11,910 nt of DNA from Methylovulum sp. (GTDB taxonomy: Bacteria; Pseudomonadota; Gammaproteobacteria; Methylococcales; Methylomonadaceae). Each line of letters begins with the position of its first letter. Positions within the stretch are counted from its first letter, which is position 1. The stretch lies in NCBI GenBank assembly GCA_016919605.1, contig JACXTQ010000016.1:1-11910 (forward strand), in the 5' to 3' direction. A program made the translations under genes and the position numbers. Positions 1 to 6,259 of the stretch are shown here, one piece after another. Below the pieces are notes generated by a model that saw only the letters and a list, made by a program, of their open reading frames with translations, was not told the origin of the DNA and did not search any database.

Positions 1-2
1 GC

Positions 3-206
3 ACACATGAAAGCCTAATTGAGGCAAGCAACTTTATCGAAACGATTGAGCATCGGCAAGGCCTGAAAGTCGCCTGCCCTGAGGAAATCGCTTTCCGTAA
101 AGGCTATATAGATGCCGAGCAATTGCAAAAATTGGCAAAACCCTTGGCTAAAAATGGTTATGGGAAGTATTTGTATGGCTTGCTGACAGACACCGTGTTG
201 CGTTAA
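3..206 (+). CDS. rmlA: Glucose-1-phosphate thymidylyltransferase, C-terminal fragment
   Basis: The window opens inside this gene; 67 C-terminal codons and a TAA stop are present. RmlA (RfbA) condenses glucose-1-phosphate with dTTP to give dTDP-glucose, the first step of dTDP-L-rhamnose synthesis in the cytoplasm. The visible tail matches the family end: an SLIEASNFIETIEHRQGLKV-type helix, then CPEEIAFRKGYID, then a helix with LAKPLAKNGYGKYL. The catalytic nucleotidyltransferase core lies upstream of the window. A strong hairpin follows the stop, so this gene probably ends its own transcript. Its position beside glycosyltransferase and capsule-family genes fits a surface-polysaccharide locus. 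The family call rests on the conserved C-terminal tail only. Confidence 0.9.
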   Translation, partial: THESLIEASNFIETIEHRQGLKVACPEEIAFRKGYIDAEQLQKLAKPLAKNGYGKYLYGLLTDTVLR

Positions 207-231
207 GTTTTTTACCAGCCGCCTGTCTTCG

Positions 232-265
232 CCGCCCCCTTTGCCCAACGTAAAGGGGGCGGTTT
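232..265 (+). terminator. Intrinsic terminator-like hairpin after rmlA
   Basis: A perfect 11-bp GC-rich stem (232-242 pairs with 252-262) with a 9-nt loop starts 25 bases after the rmlA stop. Only three T residues follow the stem, so the U-tract is weak. Placement between rmlA and the next gene supports a terminator. Confidence 0.75.
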
Positions 266-322
266 GCTATCCGACACAACAGTAAGCCGTTATAACCGCA
301 ACCATTTTTGACCCTTATTGTT

Positions 323-1330
323 ATGGATGCAGCCCCCTCCCCTAAGCCCACGGTTTTCCTCATTGAAGAGTGCGCAAACCCGTCCACCGATTTTTTTATC
401 TTACCGGCACTACTTGCCAGCGATTGTACAATTGTCCGTTGTCGCCATGATGATGTGCCTGACCGTGCCGCCTTAACCGATGCTATTGTCGTTTTTGTCC
501 GTTATGTACCGACCGCTTGGGCGCGGCTAATCAGCGCTTGCCGCACAAATTTACGCGCCTTGGTGTTCTTTATGGATGATGATGTGCTGGATTTTGCCGC
601 TTCGGCCGGGATGCCGCTGAGCTATCGTTATAAGCTAGCGAAACTGGCTTTGCGCCAACGGACTTGGTTGCGCCGTGAACAGGCACGGCTGTGGGTTTCC
701 ACCCCTTATCTACTGGAAAAATACGCGACATGGCAACCACAATTGGTGTTGCCTACGCCCACCGCCTTCCCTGAGGGAATACGGCGGATTTTTTATCACG
801 GCTCCATTGCCACCCATAAGGCGGAAATCCGCTGGTTGCGTCCGGTGCTGGAAGATGTGCTGCATAAAGACCCGCAAGCGGTTTTTGAGATTATCGGCAA
901 AAAAGACGTGTTTGAGCTATACCGGGGCTTACCGCGCGTCACCGTCGTGCATACGCTGAAATGGCCTGCGTATCAGGCGTTCTTAGCCATGCAAGAGCGC
1001 CATGTCGGCTTAAACCCCTTGCTGGACATCCCCTTTAACCGCTCCCGTTCTTATACCAAGTTTTTTGACATCACCCGCTGCGGGGCGGTTGGGGTGTATA
1101 GCCCGGACAGCACCTGTGCGGCGGTGGTTGAACACCAGCAACACGGGCTGGTGGTGGAGGCCGACCCAGCGGCGTGGGCGGCGGCCATTTTGAGCCTGAC
1201 CCAAAACGATGCGCTCCGGCAACGCTTATGGCGTAACGCCCAAGCGAAACTACTGGCCTTGACCGTAGCGGCGCAAAGCCACTACGCGGATTTGCTCACC
1301 CACTGCCACACGGACACGCATGGCGACTAA
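323..1330 (+). CDS. GT-B-like glycosyltransferase (family 1 type)
   Basis: About 335 residues, probably a cytoplasmic enzyme adding a sugar to a surface polysaccharide; donor and acceptor cannot be read from sequence. The N-terminal half is a weakly conserved Rossmann-like unit (VFLIEECANPSTDFF start; LRALVFFMDDDVLDF near residue 85). The C-terminal half is more typical of GT-B enzymes: RIFYHGSIATHKAEI near residue 156, FEIIGK near 188, then GLNPLLDIPFN followed by YTKFFDITRCGAVGVYS, where nucleotide-sugar binding is expected. ATG 323 is chosen over an in-frame TTG at 308 because it is a stronger codon; neither has a clear ribosome-binding site. The end overlaps the next gene by 11 bp, so the two are probably translationally coupled. 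The general class is fairly safe; specificity is unknown. Confidence 0.75.
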   Translation: MDAAPSPKPTVFLIEECANPSTDFFILPALLASDCTIVRCRHDDVPDRAALTDAIVVFVRYVPTAWARLISACRTNLRALVFFMDDDVLDFAASAGMPLSYRYKLAKLALRQRTWLRREQARLWVSTPYLLEKYATWQPQLVLPTPTAFPEGIRRIFYHGSIATHKAEIRWLRPVLEDVLHKDPQAVFEIIGKKDVFELYRGLPRVTVVHTLKWPAYQAFLAMQERHVGLNPLLDIPFNRSRSYTKFFDITRCGAVGVYSPDSTCAAVVEHQQHGLVVEADPAAWAAAILSLTQNDALRQRLWRNAQAKLLALTVAAQSHYADLLTHCHTDTHGD

Positions 1331-2465
1331 ACAGGACTGCATAACGATAAGCGAACCGCTTATCCCACCTATCGACACCGACCCCACCCAAGCGGCTTGG
1401 CAAACTTGGCAACAGCAGATGCGCCAACGGTTTCCGGCACAGGTTTATGCACGGGGTTTTTCCGGCTATAAAAAACCCATTGTGCGGCGGTTTTTCCAAG
1501 GCAGCACCGTGATTTTCGACTGCCCACCCGCGCAAATGCCCACGCCCGCGACCTTAGTGATTTGGGGGCGGCAAGCCGTGAGCGCGTGGGAAGCCGAACA
1601 TTGCCGGATTATCCGTTTGGAAGATGGTTTTATCCGTTCGGTTGGCTTGGGGGCGGATTTGATACAGCCTTTGTCGTGGGCGTTGGACACGTGCGGCATT
1701 TATTACGATGCCACACAGCCTTCGGATTTGGAAAACCTCTTAGAAAATTACCATTTTGACACCGCCTTACTGAGCCGCGCCCAGGCCTTGCGTCAGCGTT
1801 TGGTCGCCGCCGGCCTGACCAAATACAATGTCGGCACGGCGACTTGGCAACGGCCTACTGTCGCAAACCCCGTCATTTTAGTGCCTGGCCAAGTAGAAAG
1901 CGATGCCTCACTAGCCTTCGGCGCACCGGGCCTGCGCAACAACCTGGATTTGCTGAAAGCGGTCAGGCTGGCCAACCCTGCGGCTTACATCCTCTACAAA
2001 CCCCATCCCGATGTCGTGGCTGGCTTGCGTAAGCGGGGGCAAGGCGAAGACGAGGCGCGGCAATGGTGCGATGAAATCGTGGTTGATGTAGCGATGGGTG
2101 CGTTGCTAGAACAGGTCGATGCCGTGCATACCCTCACCTCACTGAGCGGATTTGAAGCCTTGTTGCGCGGCAAGCAAGTCGTCTGTTACGGCCTACCGTT
2201 TTATGCGGGTTGGGGGTTGACCGAAGATGTGTTGACCGTGGGCAGGCGTACCCGTACCTTACAGTTGGATGAATTGGTCGCGGCGACGCTGATCTTATAC
2301 CCCACCTACGTCAGCCGCAGCAACGGCCAATTCACCACCCCAGAACAGGCTTTGGACGAGCTGTTGCGCTGGCGCGGCCAAATGCCGGTGTTGCCGTGGT
2401 GGCGGCTGTGGCTACGCGGGTTTTTAAAAATTGAAATACTGTTGAAGGCTTGTTTTAAGGAGTGA
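1320..2465 (+). CDS. KpsC/KpsS-family capsule protein, single-unit beta-Kdo transferase-like
   Basis: A 381-residue member of the capsule synthesis family (Pfam Capsule_synth type). Characterised KpsC and KpsS proteins build the poly-Kdo linker joining group 2 capsules to a phosphatidylglycerol-type lipid at the inner face of the inner membrane. Visible family motifs are RLEDGFIRSVGLGADL (99-114), CGIYYDAT (125-132), VPGQVESDAS (188-197), YKPHPDV (226-232), TSLSGFEALLRGK (273-285) and GLPFYAGWGLTED (291-303). Full KpsC carries two such transferase units in roughly 650-700 residues; only one is present here, most like the N-terminal KpsC unit. The C-terminus is hydrophobic and basic (WWRLWLRGFLKIEILLK), perhaps a membrane contact. 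The gene overlaps the glycosyltransferase upstream. The repeat at 2456-2510 supplies the last codons and stop. Family is confident; exact linkage is not. Confidence 0.82.
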   Translation: MATKQDCITISEPLIPPIDTDPTQAAWQTWQQQMRQRFPAQVYARGFSGYKKPIVRRFFQGSTVIFDCPPAQMPTPATLVIWGRQAVSAWEAEHCRIIRLEDGFIRSVGLGADLIQPLSWALDTCGIYYDATQPSDLENLLENYHFDTALLSRAQALRQRLVAAGLTKYNVGTATWQRPTVANPVILVPGQVESDASLAFGAPGLRNNLDLLKAVRLANPAAYILYKPHPDVVAGLRKRGQGEDEARQWCDEIVVDVAMGALLEQVDAVHTLTSLSGFEALLRGKQVVCYGLPFYAGWGLTEDVLTVGRRTRTLQLDELVAATLILYPTYVSRSNGQFTTPEQALDELLRWRGQMPVLPWWRLWLRGFLKIEILLKACFKE

Positions 2466-2510
2466 TGACCTAGTGATGTCTTGTGTTGCAATAACCTTTA
2501 GGTTTACAAA
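2456..2510 (+). repeat. Dispersed ~55-bp element, copy 1 (diverged)
   Basis: This stretch aligns with 5372-5426 in the same orientation. Shared blocks include GTGATG, GATGTCTTG, TTGCAAT and CCTTTAGGTTTA, with single-base indels between them. Copy 1 covers the last two codons and stop of the KpsC-like gene and points toward the 3' end of the convergent sulfatase gene. Its promoter-like hexamers (TTGTGT, 18-nt spacer, TACAAA) are weaker than in copy 2. Confidence 0.7.
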
Positions 2511-2639
2511 CAGGGGGGTATGGGCGACACCTGTGCTATTTTTGGGAGCAACAGCTGTAAACCCATTCACTTTATCGCGTTATTTTTTCAAAAACTGTCC
2601 GAAGTGTTGAACGAAATGGACTTTTTTTCAGAGAGATTT

Positions 2640-4211
2640 TTAGTCATCTATGATTTCGCTTAAATTGCCCGTAGGCGGCGACACTGTCGATAAATCAGGA
2701 AAGAATTTGTTCATATTTGTAAACGCCGTTTGCTGAGAAACCGTCAATTTTTCATTTGCAAGCAAATTGTTGGCTTCGTAAGGGTCTTTAGAATGATCAT
2801 ACATCTCATAGTCAAAGCCCGTTTGAGTTTCATTGCTATAACGGATAAGCCGATAACGCTCTGTCCGGGCGGCGAAAACCAACTCCGAGTGTTTTTCCGT
2901 GATGATCGCGTCATAGCCGTGGGTGGTGACGACCACACGCGGGATACTGTCAACAGTTCCGCGCAACTGATCGGCAAAAGAGATACCGTCCAACCCATCA
3001 GGCTCGCTCCCCAAACACCAGTTGGTTAACGTCGGATAAATGTCCATTAGGGAAATGGGCTTGGCATAAACGCCTGGGGTAATGCCAGGGCCTGCAAAAA
3101 TCAGCGGGACTCGTGTTGACCGCTCCCATACCGAGTATTTGGTCATGCGCACTTTTTCGCCCATCTGATAGCCATGGTCACTCCACAACATAACCAAAGT
3201 ATTGTCTTTGTTAGGGCCGTTGTTGAGGGCGGCCAATGCCTGCCCTACACACCAGTCGGCAAAGCTGATGTTGGCCAGATAACCTTGGATATAGCGGTTT
3301 AGCTCATTGTTTTCCAATACCTTAAGCATGGAACCTCGTTTTCCATAATTATGGGATGTGGCAATCCGTGCCGGCACATCCTGTAAGTCATGTTTGGCGG
3401 CGGCAATGCTTCCCAACATACCCGGCGGCAATGCGATATCCTCTAGCGGGTAGAGGTCAAAAAATTCTTGTGGGCACACATACGGCGCGTGTGGCTTGAT
3501 AAGCCCCAGTGCCGCAAAAAAGGGTGCAGTATGGGGTTTTTGCAAAACCTGTTCGCACAGCCATTGGGTGCGGATGGCATCAGGATGGGTTTGGTTCGTG
3601 TAATACGGGGCGACATTAGCTACGCCTTGCTCGCTAGATAAGGTATGAGGCTCGATTTTTCCTGGATTGCCAGTCCTATTTTTGGCTGTCCCCTTAATAG
3701 TGCATTGCGGTGAAGTTTCGCAATATTCCCAATAAGTCCAGGCTTTATCGTCACTTCCATGAAAGACTTTGCCCGTCCCGTAAGTATCATAACCATTCAG
3801 CTTAAAAAAATACGGCAATGAAGTCCGCTTGTCAAAGCTAGGGCTTTGGTCAAAACGTTGCCTATTACTATAAATTCCTGACTTAAAGGGATAATAACTA
3901 AATAGTGTAGCGGCCCTTGACGGACTGCACGACGGTGCGGCGGCATGGGCGTTGCTATAGAGCATCCCGCTTTGCGCCAAGGCATCAATATTCGGCGTGT
4001 GGACTCCTGGATAACCGCCTAACACGCCGACCCAATCGTTTAAGTCATCAATGCACAACATAAGGACATTGGGCTTTTGGGTGCTGGATTCAAGGATAGC
4101 GGAGGTAACTTGTTGAGCCAGAGGCGACTTCAAAGACAGCAACGCTGACGCTGAAATACCCGCTTTAACAAGGTAAGATAAAAACTCTCGGCGCTTAATA
4201 TTATTTTCCAT
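2640..4211 (-). CDS. Tat-exported sulfatase, iduronate-2-sulfatase/choline-sulfatase type
   Basis: A 523-residue sulfate-ester hydrolase predicted to work in the periplasm or on the surface. ATG 4211 is preferred over an in-frame ATG at 4325 because AAAGG lies 8 nt upstream and the protein then opens with a twin-arginine signal (KRREFLSYLVKAG, residues 6-18). The core begins PNVLMLCIDDLNDW, where D55 and D56 are expected calcium ligands. CSPSR (95-99) is the C-x-P-x-R site whose cysteine must be oxidised to formylglycine. TGKVFHG (146-152), KPHAPY (239-244), SDHGYQMGEK (344-353) and RVPLIF are further family blocks that place the catalytic Lys and His residues. No maturase (FGE or anSME) is in the window. 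The gene converges on the KpsC-like gene. The substrate is unknown; a sulfated polysaccharide is an inference. Confidence 0.88.
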   Translation of the reverse strand: MENNIKRREFLSYLVKAGISASALLSLKSPLAQQVTSAILESSTQKPNVLMLCIDDLNDWVGVLGGYPGVHTPNIDALAQSGMLYSNAHAAAPSCSPSRAATLFSYYPFKSGIYSNRQRFDQSPSFDKRTSLPYFFKLNGYDTYGTGKVFHGSDDKAWTYWEYCETSPQCTIKGTAKNRTGNPGKIEPHTLSSEQGVANVAPYYTNQTHPDAIRTQWLCEQVLQKPHTAPFFAALGLIKPHAPYVCPQEFFDLYPLEDIALPPGMLGSIAAAKHDLQDVPARIATSHNYGKRGSMLKVLENNELNRYIQGYLANISFADWCVGQALAALNNGPNKDNTLVMLWSDHGYQMGEKVRMTKYSVWERSTRVPLIFAGPGITPGVYAKPISLMDIYPTLTNWCLGSEPDGLDGISFADQLRGTVDSIPRVVVTTHGYDAIITEKHSELVFAARTERYRLIRYSNETQTGFDYEMYDHSKDPYEANNLLANEKLTVSQQTAFTNMNKFFPDLSTVSPPTGNLSEIIDD

Positions 4212-4499
4212 TTCGTCAACCTTTGGGTTACGTGTATGGAATACAATAGTCAATTTACATGCCATCACCCAACCCATTGTATTTATTATTAAATAATAAA
4301 TACAATGGGCTATGGATGTTGCCACACCAACAGCAAACCACCAGCTATGGCCTGTTTCGGCCTTTTATCAACAGCACCCAAAACAACGCCAACACCTCGG
4401 CCATGAAATTCTGCGGGTTAACGCTCCCTGCTTCCGGCAAAAGTGAGGACTGCATACGCCCAAAATAATGCCGCCCACCCTTTTAAAACCGCCCTGTTT
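4212..4499. other. Intergenic region between sulfatase and hicAB
   Basis: No confident gene. It should hold the divergent promoters of the sulfatase (-) and hicAB (+). It contains the perfect 37-nt palindrome at 4273-4309. A 36-codon reading frame on the minus strand (4345-4455) ends in a hydrophobic stretch followed by a basic tail (EVLALFWVLLIKGRNRP); it lacks a clear ribosome-binding site and could be a remnant. Confidence 0.5.
4273..4309. repeat. Perfect 18-bp inverted repeat around a single base
   Basis: Bases 4273-4290 (CCCATTGTATTTATTATT) are the exact reverse complement of 4292-4309, with A4291 at the centre. It lies 62 to 98 bases upstream of the sulfatase start. The arms are AT-rich apart from a CCC/GGG end and have no T-tract, so this is not a classical terminator. 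An operator, a cruciform site or the footprint of a small mobile element are all possible. Confidence 0.85.
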
Positions 4500-4522
4500 A
4501 TGGTACTTATTTACAGTACCAT
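4500..4522 (+). promoter_or_regulatory. Inverted-repeat operator candidate in front of hicAB
   Basis: ATGGTAC (4500-4506) and GTACCAT (4516-4522) form a perfect 7-bp inverted repeat separated by 9 bases, ending 6 bases before the hicA ATG. HicB antitoxins with a C-terminal DNA-binding domain usually repress their own promoter, so this is the natural HicB site. No Shine-Dalgarno sequence is visible between it and the start. A related arrangement lies before yefM. Confidence 0.6.
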
Positions 4523-4528
4523 TGACTT

Positions 4529-4783
4529 ATGAAACGCAAACACCAGAAAACCCTTGAGTTAATCTTTTCCCATACCGTAAGCTCAAATATCGCGTGGCGC
4601 GACATTGAAGCCCTGCTGGGCGAATTAGGCGCAACTATTGAAGAGCACGAGGGGGCGCGGGTGTTGGTCAGGCTGTTCGGTGATAGGCGGGTATGCCATA
4701 GGCCGCATCCGTCACCGATGACCGACAAGGGTGCAGTGGCGAGTTTGCGTGCTTGGCTCAATGAGAATGGAGTAAGACCATGA
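4529..4783 (+). CDS. hicA: HicA-family mRNA interferase toxin
   Basis: An 84-residue toxin of the HicA family, small double-stranded-RNA-binding-fold ribonucleases that cut mRNA and stop growth when not bound by HicB. It belongs to the version opening with MKRKHQKTLELIF, followed by WRDIEALLGELGA, the EHEGARVLVRLFG strand pair and the conserved HRPHPSP block (57-63), which contains the likely functional histidine(s), then a KGAVASLRAWLNENG helix. Length is normal and the frame intact. The toxin comes first and its TGA overlaps the hicB ATG by 4 bp, the usual hicAB order and coupling. No Shine-Dalgarno is visible before ATG 4529, so the leader may be short or initiation weak. Confidence 0.9.
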   Translation: MKRKHQKTLELIFSHTVSSNIAWRDIEALLGELGATIEEHEGARVLVRLFGDRRVCHRPHPSPMTDKGAVASLRAWLNENGVRP

Positions 4784-5118
4784 TTAACCAGATGACCATC
4801 AACGGCGTGAAGGCCATCATCAGCTATGATCCCGACATCGAATTGTTTCGCGGTGAGTTTGTTGGCCTGAACGGCGGGGCTGACTTTTACGCGGCCACCA
4901 TCGAAGGCTTACGGCATGAAGGGGAAATTTCGCTAAAAGTTTTTATGGACGCTTGCCAAGAGGACGGCGTTGAGCCGTTTAAAGCCTTTTCCGGCAAATT
5001 TAATGTCCGTATCCCGCCCCGCCTTCATGCCGATATTGTCAGCGCGGCGGCGGCACAAGGAAAAAGCCTTAATCAGTGGATTTGCGAGGTGTTGAGCCAT
5101 GAAGTTAACGCCACTTAA
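4780..5118 (+). CDS. hicB: HicB-family antitoxin with ribbon-helix-helix tail
   Basis: A 112-residue antitoxin that should bind and block HicA and repress the hicAB promoter. The N-terminal part (INGVKAIISYDPDIELFRGEF, then FYAATIEGLRHEGEISLKVFMDAC) is the RNase H-like HicB fold that covers the toxin. The C-terminal part from about residue 72 (GKFNVRIPPRLHADIV, KSLNQWICEVLSHE) is a ribbon-helix-helix DNA-binding segment. ATG 4780 overlaps the hicA stop; an in-frame ATG at 4792 is an alternative. Thirteen bases after its stop begins the yefM-yoeB remnant in the opposite orientation, so hicAB sits directly against the broken toxin gene. Confidence 0.9.
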   Translation: MINQMTINGVKAIISYDPDIELFRGEFVGLNGGADFYAATIEGLRHEGEISLKVFMDACQEDGVEPFKAFSGKFNVRIPPRLHADIVSAAAAQGKSLNQWICEVLSHEVNAT

Positions 5119-5130
5119 GGACAGCGCGGG

Positions 5131-5208
5131 TTTGGTGTAAATAATATCCCAGCTCACCCCTCCAGTTCCTTGCCACATTCATCAACACTCGCCGCCATGC
5201 CTTCTAAA
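5131..5208 (-). pseudogene. Remnant of a second yefM-yoeB module
   Basis: This stretch is nearly identical to 6233-6310, the junction of the intact yefM and yoeB genes: about 8 mismatches in 78 bases by eye. On the minus strand it reads the last antitoxin residues (EGMAASVDECGKELEG then stop; intact copy DGMAASVEECSKELDW) and the first toxin residues (VSWDIIYTK; intact copy VSWEIIYAK). Homology then stops on both sides, so nearly all of the toxin and the N-terminal most of the antitoxin are gone. The toxin side ends at the hicB 3' end. This is a decayed or recombined module with no functional product. Confidence 0.85.
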
Positions 5209-5371
5209 TAAGCATGGCAACTACCAAAATACCCGTTATTCCGACATACCCACGGGGCATAAAGGGATTGCCGGAAGACGGGTAGATTTATGGTCGTTAT
5301 ATTTATTAACGGCAAAAAGACCTTGAAACCCCTATAGAGCCAAAACGGAGTGCGCCTTATCGCGTTTGTTT
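5209..5371. other. Non-coding stretch downstream of the TA remnant
   Basis: No supportable gene lies between hicB and the next antitoxin. This part holds the 21-bp shared motif (5244-5264), a short CGTTA/TAACG inverted repeat near 5293-5308, and otherwise nothing recognised. Reading frames here have no family resemblance apart from the remnant antitoxin tail. Confidence 0.6.
5244..5264 (+). repeat. Short shared motif beside remnant yefM, copy 1
   Basis: ACATACCCACGGGGCATAAAG here matches 6637-6658 except for one substitution and one extra G. Both copies lie upstream of a yefM sequence in the same orientation, which suggests they belonged to the same duplicated segment or that the motif marks an insertion hot spot. 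Confidence 0.65.
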
Positions 5372-5426
5372 TAGGACGTGATGGCCGTAGGGATGTCTTG
5401 CATTGCAATGCCTTTAGGTTTATAAA
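5372..5426 (+). repeat. Dispersed ~55-bp element, copy 2, with promoter
   Basis: Second copy of the element at 2456-2510. It contains the perfect 12-bp palindrome GCATTGCAATGC (5400-5411), imperfect in copy 1, and ends with a TATAAA box. It stands 42 bases upstream of the antitoxin start at 5469. Confidence 0.7.
5398..5426 (+). promoter_or_regulatory. Sigma70-like promoter for the YafQ-type TA module
   Basis: TTGCAT (5398-5403), a 17-nt spacer and TATAAA (5421-5426) form a good sigma70-like promoter. Transcription would start near 5433, about 35 bases before ATG 5469. The palindrome at 5400-5411 overlaps the -35 box, so a repressor bound there, perhaps the TA complex itself, could control it. 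Confidence 0.6.
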
Positions 5427-5468
5427 AAGCGAATGGGAGTAATGCCCATGCCATTTTGGAAAAAACAG

Positions 5469-5702
5469 ATGAAAACTATACACCTTAGTGTAAAAGATGA
5501 TTATGTCGATAACGTGGTCATGATGCTGACAGGCCTTAAAGATGTCATGATAGAGACTATCGAAGTGGAAGACGACCTTAGTGTTAACAAGCAGGATTGC
5601 CTAACTACTTTAAAGAAAATAAAAACCGAAGGCTTGGTTAATTTTAAGCCCATCACGGATATAGACGAGCATATAAAAGACCTGCAAAATGCAATTGCTT
5701 AG
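5469..5702 (+). CDS. Putative antitoxin of a RelE/YafQ-type module
   Basis: A 77-residue protein, called an antitoxin from position and size more than from recognised homology. It opens MKTIHLSVKDDYVDNVVMML, a beta strand then helix as in small antitoxin N-terminal domains, followed by a strand (VMIETIEV) and a charged C-terminal half ending in an EHIKDLQNAIA helix that could wrap the toxin. ATG 5469 is chosen because GGA lies about 8 nt upstream and the predicted promoter would start near 5433; an in-frame ATG at 5433 would add 12 unlikely residues. The last 14 bases overlap the toxin gene, so the pair is co-translated. No classical DNA-binding domain is evident. Confidence 0.7.
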   Translation: MKTIHLSVKDDYVDNVVMMLTGLKDVMIETIEVEDDLSVNKQDCLTTLKKIKTEGLVNFKPITDIDEHIKDLQNAIA

Positions 5703-5958
5703 GGATGAAACCTATCAACGCAAAGAGCGGCGTTTTTTTAAACGCCATCAGGATTTGCTCGGCAACTATGCAAAAGTGTTAAAAAAATTGCAACAAAATC
5801 CATTTGATGGCTCATTAAAGACGCATAAGCTCAAAGGGGAATTAAAAGAATTTTATGCTTGTAGCCTAAACTACGAATACCGCCTCGTTTTCATTTTTCT
5901 GATTCACGATGACCAAGTGGTTTTGGTGGATATAGGCAGTCATGATGAGGTTTATTGA
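5689..5958 (+). CDS. RelE/YafQ-family mRNA interferase toxin
   Basis: An 89-residue toxin of the RelE/ParE superfamily, nearest in feel to YafQ ribosome-dependent endoribonucleases. The N-terminus is basic and helical (YQRKERRFFKRHQDLLGNYAKVLKKL). The catalytic-type sheet follows: KTHKLKGELKEFYACSLNYEYRLVFIF with H46 and R65, and the C-terminal GSHDEVY with H85, matching the GTHxxLF end of YafQ. Length is normal for the family and no defect is seen. The start overlaps the antitoxin by 14 bp; no strong Shine-Dalgarno is present, consistent with coupling. Its 3' end converges on yoeB, with 37 bases between the stops. Confidence 0.87.
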   Translation: MQLLRDETYQRKERRFFKRHQDLLGNYAKVLKKLQQNPFDGSLKTHKLKGELKEFYACSLNYEYRLVFIFLIHDDQVVLVDIGSHDEVY

Positions 5959-5960
5959 GC

Positions 5961-5975
5961 AGTGAGAACCTCACT
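5961..5975. terminator. Small hairpin between convergent toxin genes
   Basis: AGTGAG and CTCACT form a 6-bp stem around a 3-nt loop, right after the YafQ-type toxin stop and before the yoeB stop from the other side. It lacks a T-tract, so bidirectional termination is only a possibility. Confidence 0.3.
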
Positions 5976-5995
5976 TGCCCATGCGCCTTACCGTG

Positions 5996-6259
5996 TCAAT
6001 CATAATGGCTCCATAACCTTAAAACTTTAACTTGTTTTTCATTGCCCAAGACTTGATAGATGAGCCGGTGCTGGATATTGATACGCCGCGAATAAGCGCC
6101 CGCCAAATCGCCTACTAATTTTTCATAAGGCGGCGGATTTTGGAACGGGTCGGTTTTTAAAATATCCAGTAACAGCAAAGCCTTATCCTTTAAGCCAGCC
6201 GCCGCCAGTTTTTTGGCATCCTTTTGTGCTTGTTTGGCGTAAATAATTTCCCAGCTCAC
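5996..6259 (-). CDS. yoeB: YoeB/Txe-family mRNA interferase toxin
   Basis: An 87-residue toxin. YoeB enters the ribosomal A site and cleaves mRNA during translation initiation; YefM neutralises it. Family features are complete: WEIIYAKQAQKDAKKL start, PFQNPPPYEKLVGDL, YSRRINIQHRLIYQV and the C-terminal VLRLWSHYD. With GTG 6259 as start, E46, R65, H85 and Y86 fall at or near the catalytic positions known in E. coli YoeB (E46, R65, H83, Y84). GTG 6259 overlaps the antitoxin TGA as GTGA, the usual 4-bp coupling; an in-frame TTG at 6262 is less likely. It should be active on present evidence. Confidence 0.93.
   Translation of the reverse strand: MSWEIIYAKQAQKDAKKLAAAGLKDKALLLLDILKTDPFQNPPPYEKLVGDLAGAYSRRINIQHRLIYQVLGNEKQVKVLRLWSHYD

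Noticed and set aside
264..296. A promoter for the glycosyltransferase operon using TTGCTA and TATAAC
   Set aside because: The spacing is about 21 bases, too long for a normal sigma70 promoter, and no better -35 box was found.
4345..4455. Calling the 36-codon frame a gene
   Set aside because: No ribosome-binding site or recognised homologue; kept only as a low-interest observation.
5154..5483. A 109-codon minus-strand frame ending in an antitoxin-like tail
   Set aside because: Only the last ~16 residues resemble YefM; the remainder crosses the dispersed repeat, the promoter and the start of the opposite antitoxin gene, so it is a chance extension of the remnant.
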